Part shown: positions 32,676 to 42,938 of the stretch, piece by piece
Layout of the letters: each line of letters begins with the position of its first letter
Position numbering within the stretch: the stretch's first letter is position 1
Assembly: GCA_036785325.1 (NCBI GenBank)
Contig: JAXIVH010000007.1
Coordinates: 15,037,849 to 15,101,848 of the forward strand
Source of the DNA: Urophycis tenuis
Taxonomy: Eukaryota; Chordata; Actinopteri; Gadiformes; Phycidae
Direction: 5' to 3'
DNA: 64,000 bases
The notes under the pieces: generated by a model
What the model saw: only the letters and a program-made list of their open reading frames with translations
The model's database searches: none
Told to the model about the DNA's origin: nothing
Position numbers and translations under genes: made by a program

Positions 32676-33821
32676 CGTCCTTATTTTCAATTAGTCTTTT
32701 TTAGGTTGTCCTGTCCCAGCTGTCTTTTATAGCTTGTCATACCAATTATTCAAAAATGTCTGCTAATTTACTAATTGAGAATTGTTATTAATTAGAGGAT
32801 ACAGGGGACGTGTGACGTTTGTGATTGCTGAACACTGCGACTCTTAACGGGTTCTCTTAGTAGTTTTACTATTCTACCACTAGGTTTTGTTCGTACGCAT
32901 GGTCAGAGTTGTGCTTAAATTTACGCACGTTCCTACGCACAAGTTCAAGTTGATAAATCCCATACTTTGCGTGGGAATGTTCGTACGCACTGCGTAAGCA
33001 CAAATCTGTGCGTACGCACGGTTGATAATTGAGGCCCCTGGACTTTATGTTAGAGGAAGACCTGTCTTTTAAGTTTCATGTTGAGAATTACTCAACAAAA
33101 TTGACACACTTTAGTTTTTAAAGTTCAGTTTTTACCTGAATTGTAGATTCTGTGACATTCATGGAATGAATTGCAAAAAACAACTAAAACTGGAGGTTTT
33201 TATTTCAAACTGAACTCAAGACCTACCTCAACCAATATCAACCTGTTCTTGTATTTAACGTTTTTGGTCAAACAAAATAAATAGTATAATGTAACAATTT
33301 AAGTATAATAATACAAATAAAATAGATAAAATATTATAATTAGATATAAATAACTACTAAAGGTACAACGAGGCAACTAACTAAAATAAATGGAACAGCA
33401 TTAGCCTATTTTGTGCAAAGCTTGCATGTCCTATCAATGAGCAGTGTTGGGCAAGTTACTCTAAAAAAGTAATTAGTTAAAGTACTAGTTACTTCTCCCA
33501 GAAAGTGACTAAAGTAGTATTTGAGTTACAAACTCTAAAAGTAACTAGTTACTTTGGAAAGTAACTATTGCGTTACTTTCAAATAATTTTTAAATACTGA
33601 TGTGTCAAATAATTTGGACCCCATCTACATCTCTCGTTGAAAGAACTTTAAAAAAACATGTGTGTTCAATTATTTATGATAAATCTGAGTATTATAATGA
33701 AATGAAGACTCAATACATTACAAACAGAAATCCACAGTGCACAAATCTAAACAATTTTAACATTGCTGTGGGAATGTGAGACTACACAATATATCTTTTG
33801 GAACTTGATATTTATTGAACG

Positions 33822-34835
33822 TGTAGCCCAGGTTGCCAAGGCAACCAAGCTATCAATCAGCTGAGCAGGATAAAAGCCCCACTTCCTGTGGTGATGTCAC
33901 TTCCTGCCACTCCACTCTCTCTCAGTTCAGTTGGAAGCAGCATGTGCTATGCGCTATGCTATTTGGTTGCTATTCTGTTTGCTACTCCTGGTTTCTGAAT
34001 CATCCTGCTACTCCTGTGCATTCCCAACTCATACTCTTCGGTGAGTTTGTTTCATGGTTCAGTCATATGGTTGATTGAAATGTTGGACATGTGTTTTGAA
34101 ATGTTGGACATGTCTTGAAATGTTACCAAACTGTAGAGGCTAGTGAGGCCTAGTTATTCACTGGATGTGAGTTTGGTTTTGATTATTTGATTTTACTTTT
34201 GATTTATGGTTTGAATTGGTTTTTTGGTTTAATTCTTAAAAAGATAATGAAAATAATATTTGATTTATTTAAATATATTGTATTCTCTTGAGCTACTGCA
34301 TGCACAATTCAATCATGATTTAAATGTTTTATTTAATCATGTTGAAGAAACTAGATAAAATGTTGTACAACCGAAATTGATGACTAATGGACCTTTCACC
34401 TGGCCTTGCAGGTCAGGTTTTTGTGAGGCCTGAAAATGATGGCGAGCTTACCCAGTTGGACCTGAAACCCCAGAACCCCCAAGCCAAATCCCCCTCCTGC
34501 TACTAACACTGTTAGCATCTGTGCCATACCCAAAAGCTCCTCTTTTTGAAAGCTTAAAGGGCCCCCTTGTTATTATTTTTCTTGAATGCATTCGACTGAA
34601 TCCCCTGGAAAATGGACATTTAAAGGGCCCCCTATTTTTTTATTTTCTATATCTGTTGTTGATTATATGAATTGCTGAACATTGTCTGGAACATTAATAA
34701 TAATTCAAGTTAACTTTCACCTGGTTTCACGTGTCATAATTCATGGGTAATTTCACACACCTGAGCTCTTTTCGAACCTGGTAATAGGCAGTCAGTATCC
34801 ACCACATTCAAATACCCATTGCGCCACTGGTTACA
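33822..34835 (+). repeat. Gypsy 5' LTR
   Basis: Begins TGTAGCCCAGGTTGCC and ends GCCACTGGTTACA. It is 1,014 bp, one base longer than the 3' LTR. TATA-like and poly(A)-signal positions were not fixed. Confidence 0.95.
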
Positions 34836-34838
34836 ATA

Positions 34839-34856
34839 TGGCGAGCCAGCCAGGAG
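34839..34856 (+). promoter_or_regulatory. Putative primer binding site
   Basis: TGGCGAGCCAGCCAGGAG starts 3 bp after the 5' LTR with TGG, complementary to a tRNA 3' CCA. The tRNA species is not identified. Confidence 0.55.
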
Positions 34857-34912
34857 CTCAATATGTGTGAAACCCATTGAATTGTTTTTGTTTTTCTGAA
34901 AATTTTCATGTC

Positions 34913-36445
34913 ATGGATTTCATTAAGCAATCAGGGGTTAAGATTGAAATGTCTGTGATTGTCAGGGGAGACAACAACACAGCTGAAACAGATGAGGAAC
35001 TCTTTAAGTGCTTAAGGAAATATGGATGTATTGAAAAAGTCACTGCAATTGATGATCCCACCAGTCTTGCTCACAAAAACCTGGTCATTGAGTTCAAGGA
35101 TGACTCTGCTCTCAAAGCTTTAGAGCCACTGTTGCCATTGATGCACAATATGGATGAAGAAGGGGTAATCTATCATATCAGATCCCTAGAAGTTGTAGCA
35201 GATGAGTATGCAACTACTGTCAGTAGCAAACACACGGATGAATACCTCAAACAAATTGGAAAAATAGCCACCTCTAGTGGCAGAAGCTTTGAATCTTTAC
35301 TGAAGGAAATGCTCAATCACATGAGTAAAGAACTGAAAAAACCCGGTGAGGGTGACGAGGAGGAGGAAACTGTTCTATTTGAACACGAGGGCTCTGTGCC
35401 TACCCGGCATGAGCCAGAACATGGAAACACAAGACGTGTCACTCTCTCGGGAGGTGATCTAAACCCTCCGGAAATACAAAAGATCGTGGTGGAACATGTA
35501 CTGAAGAAGGAGGACTTCAGTCCACACTCATTGTCTCCCCTCAGACTTCGTTCTTTTTCTGGAAAATGTCCCAAACCCAATAACGAAACAGACTATGAAA
35601 CCTGGCGTTCTCAAATTGAATTACTTCTTGCTGATCCCAGCCTGTCTGCTTTGCATGTTACCAGACGAATCCTTGAGAGCTTGCTGTCTCCTGCAGCTGA
35701 TGTGGTTAAAGGGCTAGGATCCGCAGCTCGATCTACTACCTACCTCCAAGTCCTTGATGCAGCCTTTGCCACTGTCCAGGATGGAGATGAGCTTTTTGCT
35801 CAGTTCTTAACCACCTACCAAGACAGAGATGAAAAATTCTCTACGTATCTCCAGCGTCTGCAACTTTCCTTGAATTCTGTAGTGAAAAGGAGTGGAATTA
35901 ACTCAAATGAAGCAGAGAAACATCTTATCCGACAATTCTGTCGTGGATGCCTGGAGAACCCAGTTATAACCAACCTGCTTGACCAAAAAAAAGACAATCC
36001 TCCCTCCTTTTCAGAGCTTTTGCTCTTGCTGCGCACAGAGGAAGACCGACAGCTAGCAAAAGAGAATCGCATGAGAAGAACTACCAGCGCTTCCAAACAA
36101 CGTGTTCACTTGAGTTCTCACAGTGCTTGTGCCTGTGGGGCAACATCAGAACATGGCTCCAGTGAACTTGATGATCTCAAGAATCAGATGAACAAGCTAC
36201 AGAGCCAGTTGTCAGCTTTGCTTTCCCAGAAGACACAGCCAACATCATCAAAGTCTAAAGCTGCTGCTGTACCACAATCCTCCACCAGACCAAAGCCTTG
36301 GTACTGTTTCAAGTGTGGTGAGGATGGTCACATCTCTTCCTCTTGCAGTAATGCAGCCAATCCAACTCTGGTGATGGCGAAGAAGAAGCAGCTACAACAG
36401 AAGCAGCAGACGTGGGATGTGAAAAATAAAGATCCATCAAACTGA
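34913..36445 (+). CDS. gag: Gypsy gag, PNMA/ZCCHC-like
   Basis: The ATG at 34913 is taken because upstream codons in the frame contain no ATG. The N-terminal part (MSVIVRGDNNTAETDEEL) resembles the RRM-like N-terminal domain of PNMA proteins. The capsid part has LRSFSGKCPKPNNETDYETW and FSTYLQRLQLSLN, the signature shared with PNMA and ZCCHC12/18. A zinc knuckle CFKCGEDGHISSSC (C-X2-C-X4-H-X4-C) lies near the C-terminus. Length is 510 codons. It forms the particle and packages RNA. The stop at 36443-36445 overlaps the open pol frame by 16 bases. Confidence 0.93.
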   Translation: MDFIKQSGVKIEMSVIVRGDNNTAETDEELFKCLRKYGCIEKVTAIDDPTSLAHKNLVIEFKDDSALKALEPLLPLMHNMDEEGVIYHIRSLEVVADEYATTVSSKHTDEYLKQIGKIATSSGRSFESLLKEMLNHMSKELKKPGEGDEEEETVLFEHEGSVPTRHEPEHGNTRRVTLSGGDLNPPEIQKIVVEHVLKKEDFSPHSLSPLRLRSFSGKCPKPNNETDYETWRSQIELLLADPSLSALHVTRRILESLLSPAADVVKGLGSAARSTTYLQVLDAAFATVQDGDELFAQFLTTYQDRDEKFSTYLQRLQLSLNSVVKRSGINSNEAEKHLIRQFCRGCLENPVITNLLDQKKDNPPSFSELLLLLRTEEDRQLAKENRMRRTTSASKQRVHLSSHSACACGATSEHGSSELDDLKNQMNKLQSQLSALLSQKTQPTSSKSKAAAVPQSSTRPKPWYCFKCGEDGHISSSCSNAANPTLVMAKKKQLQQKQQTWDVKNKDPSN

Positions 36446-39400
36446 AGGCAGTCTCTGTGGAGGGACAACCAGAGGCTGCTGCAGTGAAACAATGTCCCAT
36501 AAACTACAAACAATCACAACCCATTTCCCATACCTGCAAGTTACCAAAAGGACTCATTGGCACCAAAAGCACCGCACAAGTGTTCATCAAAGGGACACAA
36601 TTCAACTGTCTATTGGATACAGGCTCTCAGGTGACAACCATTCCCCATTCCTTTTACACCAGTTTCCTTTCTGATCAAGAAATCAAACCACTGGTTGACA
36701 TACTGGAAGTTGAGGGGGCTAATGGTCAGAGTGTGCCTTATATGGGCTACATTGAACTTCATGTCACCTTTCCGCCTGCTTTCCTTGGAACATCCATAGA
36801 CATACCCACACTTGCTTTGGTGGTGCCTGATGTGAAGTCCTTGGATTCCCTTGTGCTTATTGGCACAAACACACTTGATGTTCTCTATGAGAGATGTCTG
36901 GAAGACAAACTGCAAATCAATAACTCACTCCCATATGGATACAGAGCAGTACTAAAGATCCTTGAAATGAGACACAACCAATCCAACCAAAGTGTGATCA
37001 GGATGCATGGAAAAACTCCACAAACTATTCCATCAGGAGGAACAGTAGTTCTGGAGGGAACAACAACAAATTTCTTTCTACAAAATGCTGTCATCATTGA
37101 ACATCCATCTTTGTTCTCTTTGCCTGGCAACTTGATTGTTCAATCATGTCTGGTTGACTGTTCCAAGCTTCAGCCATGTCAGTTGCCTGTCATTGTCAGC
37201 AATGAATCTGATCATGATGTCATTATCCCTGCCAGATCTGTTATTGCACAAATGAGTACAGTGAACTCAATCATCTCAAAAGAGCAAAGTACATCCGATC
37301 ATTCTTCATCACAGCCACTGAACTTCAATTTCAGTGACTCACCTCTCTCACCTGAATGGAAAGATCGCATTACAGCCAAGCTTAACAGCATTCCAGAAGT
37401 CTTTGCAAAACATGACCTTGACTTTGGCAGAACTGATAAAGTTACTCATCGGATCAAACTGTCAGACGACACTCCATTCAAGCAAAGACCAAGGGCCATC
37501 CATCCACAAGATGTCGATGCTGTCCGTACACACCTACAGGAACTATTGGAAAGCGGAGTAATCCGTGAATCTGACTCTCCCTTTGCATCACCCATCGTGG
37601 TGGTAAGGAAAAAGAATGGCAGTGTACGACTATGTATCGACTATCGAAAACTGAACTTACAAACCATCAAGGATGCTTATGCCTTGCCAAAGCTGGAGGA
37701 TGCTTTCACAGCATTGTGTGGATCTAAATGGTTCTCAGTACTCGACCTGAAATCTGGTTATTACCAAATTGAAATGGAGGAGGCAGATAAAGCCAAAACC
37801 GCCTTTGTATGTCCACTAGGATTCTGGGAATGGAACCGCATGCCCCAAGGAGTAACAAATGCACCGAGCACTTTTCAAAGACTAATGGAGAGATGCATGG
37901 GAGAAATGAACTTGAAAGAAGTCCTTGTCTTTATCGATGATTTGATCATCTTTGCACCTACCTTGGAAGAACATGAAGCAAGGCTAATGAAAGTGCTCAA
38001 CCGGCTGAAAGAATTTGGCCTGAAACTCTCTGTTGAAAAATGCATGTTCTTTCAAACATCTGTTCGGTACTTGGGACATGTTGTTTCACGCAACGGTGTT
38101 GAAACCGACCCAGACAAGATCAAAGCACTTACCACGTGGCCAGTGCCCCAAACCTTAAAAGGTCTAAGGTCATTTCTTGGCTTTGCTGGGTACTACAGAA
38201 GATACATAAAAGGCTATTCTGCGATCGTCAAACCCCTCCATGATCTCACCTCTGGTTATCCACCATCCCAAAAGAAGTTCCGATCAACAATAAAACCAGG
38301 ACAATATCTGAATCCCAAAGAGCCATTTGGTGGCCGTTGGACCTCTGTTTGTCAGGAGGCTTATGACACAATCATTCAAAAACTCACAACTGCTCCAGTT
38401 CTAGCTTTTGCTGATCCCCAGAAACCATATCTTCTTCATACTGATGCCAGCTCCATTGGTCTGGGAGCTGTGCTGTATCAGGAACAAGAAGGACATAACA
38501 GAGTCATTGCTTATGCGAGCAGAGGCCTCTCTCAAAGTGAGTCCCGTTATCCAGCACATAAACTGGAATTTCTTGCTCTCAAATGGGCAATAACTGAAAA
38601 ATTCTGTGACTATCTATATGGAAATGAATTCACAGTTGTAACGGACAGTAATCCTCTTACTTACCTTTTGACAACAGCCAAATTGGACGCAGCCAGTTAC
38701 AGGTGGCTTGCTACCCTATCCACCTTTTCCTTCAAGATCCTGTATCGGGCCGGCAAACAAGCTGCTGATGCAGATGGGCTTTCTCGCAGACCACATGGTG
38801 ATCTGTTGGATGATTTCAAGTCTAAAAAGGAAAGGGAGAGAATATCAAAGTTCTGGGAACAACACATGCCTGATGCTGATCTCATCCCCCTTAATCAATC
38901 CACCGTCCAAGCAATCTGTGACAGACAGCTCATCTACAGTTCCGAAACAAATCCCCATAACTTAACTCTTGTCCAATCTCTCTCCATGTCCATCAAAGCC
39001 CTGCCAGACAGTTTTGTAACTGACACGCAGTTTGGATCATCAGTCTTTTCTCAGGTTACAGCAACTGAGATTGCTGAAAAACAAAGAGCAGATCAAGTCA
39101 TTCAACATGTGATAACTCAACTGGAAAGTGGAGTCACACCACCACCTGCCTTAAGGGACGAACTTCCCGATCTGCCACTTCTTCTTAAAGAACTACATCG
39201 TTTGGAGCTCCAGAACAACATTCTTGTAAGAAGAAGGCAAATTGGCTCGAAATGTTCTTTTCAGCTGGTCTTACCACAAGAACTGCGAAACCAAGTTCTC
39301 ACCAGTCTGCATGATCATATGGGCCACATGGGAATGGAAAGGACACTTGATCTGGTCCGAACAAGATTTTATTGGCCAAGAATGTCTGCCGATGTATACA

Positions 39401-41040
39401 CAAAAATCAAAACCTGTGAAAGGTGTGTGAAAAGGAAATCCTTACCTGAAAAAGCTGCACCGCTTGTCAACATAAAAACAACCAGACCCTTGGAACTTGT
39501 GTGTATGGATTTCTTATCCCTGGAACCAGATGGAAGGATAAAGGACATTCTTGTAATGACGGATCATTTCACCAAATATGCAGTTGCCATTCCTACACCC
39601 AATCAAAAGGCCAAAACTGTTGCCAAATGTCTATGGGACAACTTCCTAATCCATTATGGGATTCCAGAGAAACTGCACAGTGATCAAGGAGCTGATTTTG
39701 AATCCCGGACAATAAAGGAACTCTGCAAAGTAACTGGAATTCACAAAATACGGACAACACCATATCACCCCAGAGGAAACCCAGTGGAACGATTCAATCG
39801 TACACTGTTGAACATGCTCGGAACTCTGAAGGATCAGGACAAAACACATTGGAAGGACTTTGTCAAACCATTAGTTCATGCATACAATTGCACTAAGAAT
39901 GATGTCACTGGATTCACACCATACGAACTAATGTTCGGACGTCAACCAAGACTCCCTGTTGATTTAGCCTTTGGACTTCCTATCAAAGACAAACAACAAA
40001 CATCCCATTCTCAATATGTTCACGATCTGAAAACTCACCTGGAAGAAAGCTATAAAATAGCAACTGCAAATGCTGGAAAAGTCATGCAAAGGAACAAAAG
40101 CAGATTTGACAGGCATGTCAAAGCTTCTGATCTGTCACTAGGAGACCGCGTTTTGGTCAGAAATGTGCGCCTGAGAGGTAAGCACAAATTGGCAGACAAA
40201 TGGGAACCTGATGTGTACATTGTTGTCAAAAGAGCTGGTACTCTTCCTGTGTACACAGTCAGACCTGAGAACAAGGACAAACCATCTCGAACACTACACA
40301 GAGATCTTCTTCTCCCTTGCGGTTACTTACCTGCATCCGACGGACCTCTACCCAAGAAACAGCCAGTCAGACCAAAATCGCTCCCAGATTCAGATAATCC
40401 TGCTGATTCAGACAATCCATCTGATGAAGATGAAATCATCCCATCTCATTGGTACAATGGATCTCCCAACCCTGAACTTTCCAGATTCCCAACAATCATT
40501 GACATCCCAATACACACAGAGACAACACAGAGCACACCCTCTGCAAGAAAAGGGGATGCTCCTCTGAACCTACCCAACTTACCTGATGCATACTTACCTG
40601 ATGTCCTTGACCCTGAAAATGCATACTTACCTGATGTCCTTGACCCTGAAAATGCATACTTACCTGATGTCATGAACCCTGAAAATGCATACTTACCTGA
40701 TACCATGGACAGCCCTGAAAGAAACTTACCTGATAACCCCGACAGCCCTGAAAATGTACACTTACCTGGAAATGGAGAACAGAGTTCAGAACTGGCGGAT
40801 GACCTACCCCAATCCCCCAACTCACCAATTACCTTGGATACATCCGACTCGGACAGTAGTGACGACCTTCCTGTATTAAGGCGTTCAACAAGGGATCGGA
40901 GACCACCCGACCGATTTGGTTATTCAGAACCTGGGAAACCAGTCTTAAAAGCAGTTCAATCATTGTTCCATGGTATATCTGCTGCTTTTACGTATGCCCT
41001 AGCAGGGCCAGGTGTTCCCAATTGTACCATGTCAAAGTAA
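36430..41040 (+). CDS. pol: Gypsy pol polyprotein
   Basis: The frame is one base back from gag and opens after a TAA at 36427. Domains in order: aspartic protease (LLDTGSQVTTIP), reverse transcriptase (LDLKSGYYQIEM, MPQGVTNAPSTFQ, VFIDDLI), RNase H (LHTDASSIGLGAVLY, VVTDSNPLTYLL), integrase (zinc HHCC from HDHMGHMG to CERCVKRK; catalytic Asp in CMDFLSLEPDG, Asp in HSDQGADF, Glu in NPVERFNRTL), and a GPY/F-like segment. The C-terminal tail has four to five acidic repeats of the type AYLPDVLDPEN. There is no frameshift or stop over about 1,530 codons. Confidence 0.95.
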   Translation, partial: RSIKLKAVSVEGQPEAAAVKQCPINYKQSQPISHTCKLPKGLIGTKSTAQVFIKGTQFNCLLDTGSQVTTIPHSFYTSFLSDQEIKPLVDILEVEGANGQSVPYMGYIELHVTFPPAFLGTSIDIPTLALVVPDVKSLDSLVLIGTNTLDVLYERCLEDKLQINNSLPYGYRAVLKILEMRHNQSNQSVIRMHGKTPQTIPSGGTVVLEGTTTNFFLQNAVIIEHPSLFSLPGNLIVQSCLVDCSKLQPCQLPVIVSNESDHDVIIPARSVIAQMSTVNSIISKEQSTSDHSSSQPLNFNFSDSPLSPEWKDRITAKLNSIPEVFAKHDLDFGRTDKVTHRIKLSDDTPFKQRPRAIHPQDVDAVRTHLQELLESGVIRESDSPFASPIVVVRKKNGSVRLCIDYRKLNLQTIKDAYALPKLEDAFTALCGSKWFSVLDLKSGYYQIEMEEADKAKTAFVCPLGFWEWNRMPQGVTNAPSTFQRLMERCMGEMNLKEVLVFIDDLIIFAPTLEEHEARLMKVLNRLKEFGLKLSVEKCMFFQTSVRYLGHVVSRNGVETDPDKIKALTTWPVPQTLKGLRSFLGFAGYYRRYIKGYSAIVKPLHDLTSGYPPSQKKFRSTIKPGQYLNPKEPFGGRWTSVCQEAYDTIIQKLTTAPVLAFADPQKPYLLHTDASSIGLGAVLYQEQEGHNRVIAYASRGLSQSESRYPAHKLEFLALKWAITEKFCDYLYGNEFTVVTDSNPLTYLLTTAKLDAASYRWLATLSTFSFKILYRAGKQAADADGLSRRPHGDLLDDFKSKKERERISKFWEQHMPDADLIPLNQSTVQAICDRQLIYSSETNPHNLTLVQSLSMSIKALPDSFVTDTQFGSSVFSQVTATEIAEKQRADQVIQHVITQLESGVTPPPALRDELPDLPLLLKELHRLELQNNILVRRRQIGSKCSFQLVLPQELRNQVLTSLHDHMGHMGMERTLDLVRTRFYWPRMSADVYTKIKTCERCVKRKSLPEKAAPLVNIKTTRPLELVCMDFLSLEPDGRIKDILVMTDHFTKYAVAIPTPNQKAKTVAKCLWDNFLIHYGIPEKLHSDQGADFESRTIKELCKVTGIHKIRTTPYHPRGNPVERFNRTLLNMLGTLKDQDKTHWKDFVKPLVHAYNCTKNDVTGFTPYELMFGRQPRLPVDLAFGLPIKDKQQTSHSQYVHDLKTHLEESYKIATANAGKVMQRNKSRFDRHVKASDLSLGDRVLVRNVRLRGKHKLADKWEPDVYIVVKRAGTLPVYTVRPENKDKPSRTLHRDLLLPCGYLPASDGPLPKKQPVRPKSLPDSDNPADSDNPSDEDEIIPSHWYNGSPNPELSRFPTIIDIPIHTETTQSTPSARKGDAPLNLPNLPDAYLPDVLDPENAYLPDVLDPENAYLPDVMNPENAYLPDTMDSPERNLPDNPDSPENVHLPGNGEQSSELADDLPQSPNSPITLDTSDSDSSDDLPVLRRSTRDRRPPDRFGYSEPGKPVLKAVQSLFHGISAAFTYALAGPGVPNCTMSK
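40571..40770 (+). repeat. 33-bp tandem repeat in the pol tail
   Basis: Units of 33 bp encode AYLPDVLDPEN-like 11-mers; the first copies are nearly identical and the later ones diverge (NLPDNPDSPEN). The repeat is in frame and may vary in number between copies of the element. Confidence 0.85.
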
Positions 41041-41102
41041 GTAACCAATCGATCAAGACCAGTTGACACCGAACCAGTTACATGTCACGGGACGTACATG
41101 AG

Positions 41103-41117
41103 AACAGGGGGGGAAAG
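41103..41117 (+). promoter_or_regulatory. Polypurine tract
   Basis: AACAGGGGGGGAAAG directly precedes the 3' LTR, as expected for the plus-strand primer of reverse transcription. Confidence 0.85.
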
Positions 41118-42130
41118 TGTAGCCCAGGTTGCCAAGGCAACCAAGCTATCAATCAGCTGAGCAGGATAAAAGCCCCACTTCCTGTGGTGATGTCACTTCC
41201 TGCCACTCCACTCTCTCTCAGTTCAGTTGGAAGCAGCATGTGCTATGCGCTATGCTATTTGGTTGCTATTCTGTTTGCTACTCCTGGTTTCTGAATCATC
41301 CTGCTACTCCTGTGCATTCCCAACTCATACTCTTCGGTGAGTTTGTTTCATGGTTCAGTCATATGGTTGATTGAAATGTTGGACATGTGTTTTGAAATGT
41401 TGGACATGTCTTGAAATGTTACCAAACTGTAGAGGCTAGTGAGGCCTAGTTATTCACTGGATGTGAGTTTGGTTTTGATTATTTGATTTTACTTTTGATT
41501 TATGGTTTGAATTGGTTTTTTGGTTTAATTCTTAAAAAGATAATGAAAATAATATTTGATTTATTTAAATATATTGTATTCTCTTGAGCTACTGCATGCA
41601 CAATTCAATCATGATTTAAATGTTTTATTTAATCATGTTGAAGAAACTAGATAAAATGTTGTACAACCGAAATTGATGACTAATGGACCTTTCACCTGGC
41701 CTTGCAGGTCAGGTTTTTGTGAGGCCTGAAAATGATGGCGAGCTTACCCAGTTGGACCTTAAACCCCAGAACCCCCAAGCCAAATCCCCCTCCTGCTACT
41801 AACACTGTTAGCATCTGTGCCATACCCAAAAGCTCCTCTTTTTGAAAGCTTAAAGGGCCCCCTTGTTATTATTTTTCTTGAATGCATTCGACTGAATCCC
41901 CTGGAAAATGGACATTTAAAGGGCCCCCTATTTTTTATTTTCTATATCTGTTGTTGATTATATGAATTGCTGAACATTGTCTGGAACATTAATAATAATT
42001 CAAGTTAACTTTCACCTGGTTTCACGTGTCATAATTCATGGGTAATTTCACACACCTGAGCTCTTTTCGAACCTGGTAATAGGCAGTCAGTATCCACCAC
42101 ATTCAAATACCCATTGCGCCACTGGTTACA
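41118..42130 (+). repeat. Gypsy 3' LTR
   Basis: 1,013 bp, starts TGTAGCCCAGG and ends GGTTACA, followed by AACG. Compared with the 5' LTR: GGACCTTAAACC in place of GGACCTGAAACC, and one T fewer in the T run near 41,930. Confidence 0.95.
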
Positions 42131-42330
42131 AACGCATATGATTCATCTTACGATAGGACCCACGTGAGATTTACGAAACTTTCGTATCACACCAATCCCA
42201 GCGTACGAAGGAGCTTGATGTTGATAAATACGGCGGCTGAGATCAATCGTACTTAACGTAACACGTCCCTATAAAAGCGTGTGTCCCATGTTCAGCGGGC
42301 TATGCTCGTTTGATAAATGAGGGCCACTGT
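42131..42330. repeat. Right end of a Harbinger-type repeat (partial)
   Basis: It contains CGTACG/TACGAA motifs and ends TTTGATAAATGAGGGCC, which resembles the terminus of the Harbinger element at 29891. No left end was found on the other side of the Gypsy, so this is a truncated piece inside the hAT-like element. 42331-42938 holds nothing I recognise. Confidence 0.35.
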
Positions 42331-42938
42331 ACGTATGGTTTTACGCAATGGAAGTGATTTCTTCCTTGAATAAATAGATCAGTAAACTGTGTAATAATAA
42401 GTGCTTTCAATATTACTGAAAAGTGCCTAATTTCGTGGATGTATGTATAGTTTCCAGATGCTTCATTAAATTGGAATTACTCGAGAACGACGTGGACAGG
42501 TACTTGACTCCAGGGCATAATGTGCATTTCACGATTACACTTGTCCCCTTATTTCTTGGAGGGAAAAGTAATGGCTATATTTCCATTTAAAGAAAGCTGT
42601 TTTTGGACTACTTGGGCTCGCCATGTCTTTCTAGCTGATTCACATTAACGTCTTTAGTCGACCTCTCGTAGCCTACTGCTGCTCAACTTTGATGCGCGCA
42701 CAGCGTAAGTAAGCAGACTAAGCACCCGCCTAACTTCCCCTCTGATTGGCTTACCATAGAGTTTTACGCAACCCCAGCCAATCGTCATCGCTTTTGCGGT
42801 TGTCTCGTGCTCCTGCCCTCACCAAGGACAAGGAAGGAACAAGATTTTCTCTGTCACTCGGCTCAGAGGTCCGATGCAAAACATCTGCCTTCAATGTAGT
42901 AACGCAACATATTTTTTGAAAGTAACGATAACGGCGTT

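Larger units (their letters stand above)
29891..33037. mobile_element. Near-complete PIF/Harbinger transposon
   Basis: The termini GGGCCTCATTTATCAACCGT and (right) ACGGTTGATAATTGAGGCCC are inverted, with a 3-bp CTG duplication (29888-29890, 33038-33040). Both ends are packed with CGTACGCA motifs. It holds the two genes expected for the superfamily in convergent orientation: a Myb/SANT-like gene (+) and a HARBI1-like transposase (-). The only lesions seen are one stop codon in the first and a LINE insertion in the second. Confidence 0.9.
33822..42130 (+). mobile_element. Young, structurally complete Ty3/Gypsy retrotransposon with PNMA-like gag
   Basis: Two LTRs (33822-34835 and 41118-42130) differ by one substitution and one T in a T run as far as I can compare. 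The insertion is flanked by AACG on both sides. Internal parts in order: primer binding site next to the 5' LTR, gag, pol (protease, reverse transcriptase, RNase H, integrase) in another frame, and a polypurine tract. No disabling lesion was seen. The gag is of the type from which vertebrate PNMA/ZCCHC genes derive, placing it in the vertebrate V-clade of Ty3/Gypsy by inference. Confidence 0.95.

Noticed and set aside
33833..34078. 81-residue frame inside the Gypsy LTR
   Set aside because: Identical frame in both LTRs (also 41129-41374); no domain, lies in the non-coding LTR.
42131..42330. Complete Harbinger MITE
   Set aside because: Only one terminus seen; the Gypsy target duplication shows no sequence was lost there, so it was already truncated.
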